This document shows, one piece after another, positions 59,871 to 64,000 of a stretch of DNA of 64,000 nucleotides (position 1 is the stretch's first letter; the number at the start of each line of letters is the position of its first letter). This stretch comes from Amycolatopsis jejuensis. GTDB taxonomy: Bacteria > Actinomycetota > Actinomycetes > Mycobacteriales > Pseudonocardiaceae. Location of the stretch: contig NZ_JNYZ01000006.1 in assembly GCF_000717335.1 (NCBI RefSeq), forward strand, positions 62,001 through 126,000, read 5' to 3'. The translations under genes and the position numbers were made by a program. Below the pieces are notes generated by a model. The model searched no databases and was not told the DNA's origin. It saw only the letters and a list, made by a program, of their open reading frames with translations.

Positions 59871-61430
59871 ATGACAGCCACCTCGGCACTCGCGGACCGG
59901 ACGCAGCGCACCGCGGTCGCCTTCCGCGACATCAGCAAGACCTTTCCCGGCATGCGGGCGCTGGACTCGGTTTCCTTCGAGATCGGGCCAGGTGAGTTCC
60001 ACGCGTTGGCCGGTGGCAACGGTTCCGGCAAATCGACGCTGATCAAGATTCTCGCCGGGGTCTACCACGCGGACCCTGGGGGAGAGATCAGCGCCGGCGC
60101 CGACACGGTCGCCGCCGACAGCGTCACCCCGAAGTGGTCCGAGGCGCACGCAATCCACTTCGTACACCAAGATCTGGGTCTCTTCGCGGCCATGTCCGTC
60201 GCGGAAAACCTGTTCGCCGGGCGGCATTACCCGCGCACCCCGTTCGGCAGCGTCGACTGGCCCGCGCTGCACCGGAAGGCCCAGCAGGTGCTCGACAGCC
60301 GCCGGATCGGCGTCGATGCCAGGACCACCCTCGGCACGCTGCGCCCGGCCGAACAGACCCTGATCGCCATCGCGCGCTGCCTCTTCGACGCGGACGAGGA
60401 AGCGGGCGGGCTTCTCGTGCTGGACGAGCCGACCGCCCGGCTGCCCCATTCCGAGACCGCCGAACTGCTCGACCGGCTCGACGAGTTCGCCGCGGAGGGC
60501 CAGAGCATCCTCTATGTGTCGCACCGGCTCGACGAGATCCTCGGGCACGCGCACCGGGTCACGGTCCTGCGCGACGGGCGGCACGTCGGCACGCGGCCCG
60601 TGGCCGGGCTCGACCGCGGCGGGCTGACCGCGTTGATCGTCGGCTCGCACCAGGACATCGTGACCCGGCGGGAAATCCGGCCGGCGGGCACCGAAACGGT
60701 ACTGCGGATCGAGGGTCTCACCGGCGGCCGGTTGCGCGGGGTCGATCTGGACCTGAACCGAGGCGAGATCCTCGGCATCGCCGGACTGGTCGGAAGCGGC
60801 CGGACGTCGTTGCTGGAGTTCACGTTCGGCGCCCGGCGGCCGGCGCGCGGACGCGTCATCCTCGGCGGCCGGGTACTGCGGCCCGGGCGGATCGGCGACG
60901 CGGTGAAGGCGGGAATCGCCTACGTACCGGAGGATCGGGCCCGCGACAGCGGGTTCCCCGGCCTCGGTCTGGACCGCAACCTTTCGGCGGCCAGCCTCGA
61001 AAACCATGCCCGGGCGGCGGTCCTCCGGCTCCGCGCCGAACTCGCCGCCGCGCGGGCGGACGTCCGGCGGTTCCGCATCCGGACCCCGGGGGTGCGGGCG
61101 CCGTTCTCCCAGCTTTCCGGGGGCAACCAGCAGAAGGCGGTCCTCGCGCGCTGGCTGCGGCGGCAACCGGAGGTACTGCTGCTCGACGAGCCGACGCAGG
61201 GGGTGGATGTCGCGGCGCGCGCCGAGATCTACCGCCAGATCGAGGAGACGGTGCAGGCGGGAGCGGCCGTGCTGCTGGTCTCGTCCGACCTCGACGAGCT
61301 CGTGCACCTGTCGGACCGTGTGGTGGTGCTGGCCGGTGGCCGGATCGCCGACTGCGCCGAGCACCGGCAGATCACCCGTGACTGGGTGGCGACCCGCATG
61401 TTCGACGCCGACCAGGAGGCCGGGAAATGA
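59871..61430 (+). CDS. Sugar-type ABC transporter double ATPase (RbsA/MglA-like)
   Basis: A 519-residue protein with two ATPase halves. First half: Walker A GGNGSGKST (about 47-55), a poor signature (LRPAEQTLIAIARC) and Walker B LLVLDEPTARL. Second half: GLVGSGRTSLLE in place of Walker A, signature LSGGNQQKAV, Walker B LLLDEPTQGVDVAAR. RbsA-type proteins share this asymmetry, but here the first signature has lost the usual LSxGxxQ. The first Walker A has Gly instead of Glu before Asn. It energises import by the neighbouring permease. Confidence 0.92.
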   Translation: MTATSALADRTQRTAVAFRDISKTFPGMRALDSVSFEIGPGEFHALAGGNGSGKSTLIKILAGVYHADPGGEISAGADTVAADSVTPKWSEAHAIHFVHQDLGLFAAMSVAENLFAGRHYPRTPFGSVDWPALHRKAQQVLDSRRIGVDARTTLGTLRPAEQTLIAIARCLFDADEEAGGLLVLDEPTARLPHSETAELLDRLDEFAAEGQSILYVSHRLDEILGHAHRVTVLRDGRHVGTRPVAGLDRGGLTALIVGSHQDIVTRREIRPAGTETVLRIEGLTGGRLRGVDLDLNRGEILGIAGLVGSGRTSLLEFTFGARRPARGRVILGGRVLRPGRIGDAVKAGIAYVPEDRARDSGFPGLGLDRNLSAASLENHARAAVLRLRAELAAARADVRRFRIRTPGVRAPFSQLSGGNQQKAVLARWLRRQPEVLLLDEPTQGVDVAARAEIYRQIEETVQAGAAVLLVSSDLDELVHLSDRVVVLAGGRIADCAEHRQITRDWVATRMFDADQEAGK

Positions 61431-62467
61431 CCGACGTCAAGCCCTCTCGCCGAGCCGATCGCGCGGCGCCCGCCGAACTGACGGCTGCCGTCGCCGGGCC
61501 GCGGCGCAGCCCGGTTCTCGAGTTCACGGAACGATTCGGGCTGGTCATCCTGCTCGTGGCGATCGTGCTGTTCTTCAGCTTCTGGGGACCGACGTCGGCA
61601 CTCTTCCCGACCGCCGCCAACCTGCGGAACGTCGTGGCCAACGAGTCGATCCTCGTCATCGTCGCGATGGCCGCGCTCGTCCCGCTGGTGGCGGAGCGCT
61701 TCGACCTGTCGGTCGGCGCAGTGGTGGCGACGTCCTCGGTGGTGTCGGCCAAACTGCTGACCCAGCTGCACTGGCCGGCGGCGGCCGGGGTACTGGCGGG
61801 CGTCCTCGTCGGGGCGGTCATCGGCCTGGTCCAGGGCGTCGTCATCCCGTACTTCAAAGCCAACTCGCTCGTGATCACGCTCGGCATGTCGACCCTTCTC
61901 GCCGGGGTGGGGACCGCGTTGACCAGCGACACCACGCTGCTCGGGGTACCGCAGAGCCTTGTCGACTTCGGCAACCTGTCCTGGCTGGGAATCCCGCGGC
62001 CGGTGTGGCTGTTCGTGGCGGTCTGCGCCGCGGTGGCCTTCGTGCTGGGCCTCACCGTCTTCGGACGGCGGCTGCTGGCGATCGGGTCCAACGGCTCCGC
62101 CTCGCGGCTGGTCGGGATCCCGGTCGCGAGAACCGTGCTCCTCTCCTTCGTGATCTCCGGTGCGCTTGCCGGTCTGGCCGGGGTGCTGCAGCTGGCGCGC
62201 ACCGGCAGCGCGGCGGCCAACATCGGCGCGGGTTACACGCTTCCTGCGCTCGCCGCGGTGTTCCTCGGATCGACAACGATCCGGCCCGGCCGCTTCACGG
62301 TTCTGGGGTCACTGGTGGGTGTTTTCTTCGTGGCGGTCAGCGTCAACGGCTTGACGCTCGCCGGTGCCAAGGACTGGGTCGAGCCGGTCTTCAACGGGGC
62401 CGCAGTCGTGATTGCGGTTGCGGTGGCCGCGGTACTGGCGAAACGACGACTCGGTGCGGAACGGTGA
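61427..62467 (+). CDS. Sugar-type ABC transporter permease (RbsC-like)
   Basis: A 346-residue permease with about 8-10 hydrophobic helices. LVAERFDLSVGAVVATSSVVSA (about 82-103, region) matches the RbsC sequence following helix 2. IPYFKANSLVITLGMSTLLAG and FGRRLLAIGSNGSASRLVGIPV, the family's ATPase contact loop, follow. It forms the channel for the binding protein and double ATPase encoded upstream. Its start overlaps the ATPase stop (ATGA) and its stop overlaps the next gene (GTGA). Confidence 0.92.
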   Translation: MTDVKPSRRADRAAPAELTAAVAGPRRSPVLEFTERFGLVILLVAIVLFFSFWGPTSALFPTAANLRNVVANESILVIVAMAALVPLVAERFDLSVGAVVATSSVVSAKLLTQLHWPAAAGVLAGVLVGAVIGLVQGVVIPYFKANSLVITLGMSTLLAGVGTALTSDTTLLGVPQSLVDFGNLSWLGIPRPVWLFVAVCAAVAFVLGLTVFGRRLLAIGSNGSASRLVGIPVARTVLLSFVISGALAGLAGVLQLARTGSAAANIGAGYTLPALAAVFLGSTTIRPGRFTVLGSLVGVFFVAVSVNGLTLAGAKDWVEPVFNGAAVVIAVAVAAVLAKRRLGAER

Positions 62468-63417
62468 GCGAAGTGGATTACCCGGGGGATGGCTGCGGCG
62501 TCGAGGACGCCGAATTGATCGAGGTCGCCGACGGCGTCCACGCGTGGATTCAGCCGGATGGAACGTGGTGGATCAACAACGCCGGGTACATCAGCGGCGA
62601 CGATTTCGGCATCCTGGTGGACACCTCCTCGACCGAGCTGCGCACGCGGGCTTTCCTCGATGCGGTGGCGGGTGTCTCGGGCGGCAAGCCGCTGCGGTAT
62701 GCGATCAACACCCACCACCACGGCGATCACACTTTCGGCAATTCCCTGCTGCCTGCCGAGACCGTGCTGATCGGCCACGGCAACATGCGCGCCGGGCTAC
62801 TGGCCGACCGCACGCTCGAGCAGTTTCCGCCGTATTTCTCCCCGCGCCCGCACTTCGGCGCAGTGACCCGGCGCCTGCCCGACCTGACGATCAGCACCGC
62901 GACGGAACTCCATCCCGGAGGCAGGCAGGTGCACGTCGTCCCGGTGGGTTTCACGGCCCACACGGAGGGCGACGTCGGGATCTGGATCCCGGACGTCCGC
63001 GTCCTCTTCGCCGGCGACCTCCTGTTCCCCGGCCACACTCCGATGATCATGGCAGGCTCGCCGAGCGGGGCGATCCGGGTACTGGACTGGATCGCGTCGT
63101 TCGGCGCGGAGCTGGTGGTTGCGGGCCATGGGCTTCCGGTCGCCGCGGACGGTCTGCCCGGGATCCTGGACCAGCATCGGCGCTATTACGAGTTCGTCCT
63201 CGAACAAGCCCGGCGGGGAGTGGCGGACGGCCTGACGCAGCTGGAGGTCGCGCAGACGGCCGACCTCGGCGAGTACGGCGAACTCCCGGACCCGGAGAGG
63301 TTCGTCCTGAATGTGCACAGCGCGTACGCCGAGCTGGCGGGCGGTTCGACCGACCGGGCAGCGGCACTTGCGGACGCGGTCGCGTGGCTGGGGCGGCCCA
63401 TCCGGACGAAGGCGTGA
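62464..63417 (+). CDS. Metallo-beta-lactamase-fold hydrolase
   Basis: A 317-residue enzyme with the zinc motif HHHGDH (84-89), TAHTEGD, FAGDLLFPGHTPMI and VVAGHG. The C-terminal 80 residues are helical. The family cleaves lactones, thioesters or amide rings, or acts as a sulfatase. As the last gene of an uptake/amidohydrolase operon it may open the ring left by the amidohydrolase (for example a lactone or lactam). The GTG start at 62464 overlaps the permease stop. Confidence 0.87.
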   Translation: MSEVDYPGDGCGVEDAELIEVADGVHAWIQPDGTWWINNAGYISGDDFGILVDTSSTELRTRAFLDAVAGVSGGKPLRYAINTHHHGDHTFGNSLLPAETVLIGHGNMRAGLLADRTLEQFPPYFSPRPHFGAVTRRLPDLTISTATELHPGGRQVHVVPVGFTAHTEGDVGIWIPDVRVLFAGDLLFPGHTPMIMAGSPSGAIRVLDWIASFGAELVVAGHGLPVAADGLPGILDQHRRYYEFVLEQARRGVADGLTQLEVAQTADLGEYGELPDPERFVLNVHSAYAELAGGSTDRAAALADAVAWLGRPIRTKA

Positions 63418-63446
63418 CGGGGTGAGCACGCGGTCCGGGGGCACCC

Positions 63447-63463
63447 CGCCCACATAGTGGGCG
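63447..63463. promoter_or_regulatory. 17-base perfect inverted repeat before the ROK gene
   Basis: CGCCCAC-ATA-GTGGGCG, 7-bp arms. It lies 38 bases before the ROK start and 29 after the hydrolase stop. Either a terminator of the upstream operon or the ROK protein's own site. Confidence 0.45.
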
Positions 63464-63501
63464 CGCGGGAGTCCGGGCCGGTGGTCTGTCACGATCCCCT
63501 C

Positions 63502-64000
63502 ATGACCTCCCGGCGAGTGGGGGCCGAGGATTTACCAGGAACACTGTCGCGCGGGCCCCGGCGCGGTGCCAGCGCGAGCGTGGTCCTGCGCGCGGTGCTC
63601 GATCACGGACCGATCGCCCGGAGTGCCATCGCCCGGCGGACCGGGCTGTCCGCGGCTGCGGTCACCGGGCACACCGTCGAGCTGATCCGGCTCGGTCTCC
63701 TGCGTGAACTGCCGGAGGAGCCCGGTCCGAAGGGGCCGGGCCGTCCGCACGTCCCGGTCGATCTCGACACCGGGCGGCACGTCGTCTGCGGGGTGCACCT
63801 CGCCGTGCACCATGCCACGGTCGCGCTGCTCGACCTGCGCGGCAATGTCCTGGTACAGCACGAAGAACCGCACGCCGGGCTCGGTGCGGAGGAGCTGCTC
63901 GCCCGTACCACCGAGATCCTCGACGACCTGCTGCTGGAGCACGCGCCGGACCGGACGCCGCTCGGGCTCGGCGTGGCCACCGGCGGCTGGGTGGACCGGG
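63502..64000 (+). CDS. ROK-family transcriptional regulator, 3' end outside window
   Basis: The first 166 residues are visible. An N-terminal winged helix (GASASVVLRAVLDHGPIARSAIARRTGLSAAAVTGHT, about 23-58, region) precedes GPGRPHVPVDLDTGRHVVCGVHLA, the linker and first strand of the ROK/ASKHA sugar-kinase-like domain, which runs off the right edge (GLGVATGGWVDR). NagC/XylR-type ROK regulators bind a sugar-related effector. It lies downstream of the ABC operon and may regulate it or the next gene. Confidence 0.87.
   Translation, partial: MTSRRVGAEDLPGTLSRGPRRGASASVVLRAVLDHGPIARSAIARRTGLSAAAVTGHTVELIRLGLLRELPEEPGPKGPGRPHVPVDLDTGRHVVCGVHLAVHHATVALLDLRGNVLVQHEEPHAGLGAEELLARTTEILDDLLLEHAPDRTPLGLGVATGGWVDR

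Noticed and set aside
57938-60046. 702-residue minus-strand frame opposite the amidohydrolase and binding protein
   Set aside because: Typical antisense shadow in high-GC DNA; both plus-strand genes are clear family members with good starts.

Overview
The window is very GC-rich (about 70% by eye). It is densely packed with genes, uses many GTG starts and 4-bp start/stop overlaps, and is rich in TetR, LacI, XRE and AraC regulators and catabolic enzymes. This fits a soil actinomycete, most likely a member of the Pseudonocardiaceae such as Amycolatopsis; the genus is my inference. I see no rRNA, tRNA, CRISPR array, transposase or phage genes. It reads as a chromosomal arm full of accessory catabolic and transport operons, each with its own local regulator.

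Layout. 1-1787: 5' part of an APH-type kinase and two membrane proteins. 1887-7829: a branched-chain-type ABC transporter (LivF, LivM-LivG fusion, LivH, binding lipoprotein) and an aromatic-acid-type MFS transporter behind one promoter; the LivH part is cut from LivM-LivG by a one-base insertion. 8137-9921: DinB protein, TetR with a long palindrome, and a deazaflavin-type oxidoreductase. 10014-16690: two XRE/MmyB regulators around a quinone oxidoreductase, a short SnoaL-like protein, a fumarase-family lyase, a semialdehyde dehydrogenase and a DJ-1 protein. 16693-19516: acyl-CoA synthetase facing a TetR protein with two DNA-binding domains. 19452-19750: a direct duplication between convergent genes. 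19654-26675: AraC regulator and a tightly coupled operon of P450, flavin/2Fe-2S reductase, zinc alcohol dehydrogenase, esterase, PIG-L deacetylase and sugar-type MFS transporter.

26609-40173 is the most interesting part. Two LacI repressors with the same recognition-helix sequence each sit beside the same 20-bp operator. Between and after them lie two GMC oxidoreductases, an APC permease, an SDR, a DUF993 protein, a Gfo/Idh/MocA oxidoreductase, a family I CoA transferase, an enoyl-CoA hydratase and an aldehyde dehydrogenase. Together these look like a complete pathway that imports a small substrate, oxidises it, and passes an acid through CoA chemistry. I cannot name the substrate.

40267-50274: an MFS exporter with a decapeptide-repeat N-terminus; a CGNR regulator facing an alpha/beta hydrolase; then an operon of flavin monooxygenase, SDR, acyl-CoA ligase and hydrolase, divergent from a TetR gene, which is consistent with alcohol/ketone/ester degradation; then an APC permease with a clear promoter/operator. 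50275-50793 has no convincing gene. 50794-56008: LysR, a divergent IMPase-family protein, an F420/NADP-reductase-like protein, an amidase, a TetR and an alpha/beta hydrolase. 56011-56331: remains of an enoyl-CoA hydratase. 56380-64000: TetR, a TrzA-type amidohydrolase, a ribose-type ABC transporter (binding protein, double ATPase, permease), a metallo-beta-lactamase-fold hydrolase and the start of a ROK regulator. The last group looks like an uptake-and-hydrolysis cassette, with a short GGTATAC motif upstream of both the TetR gene and the amidohydrolase operon.
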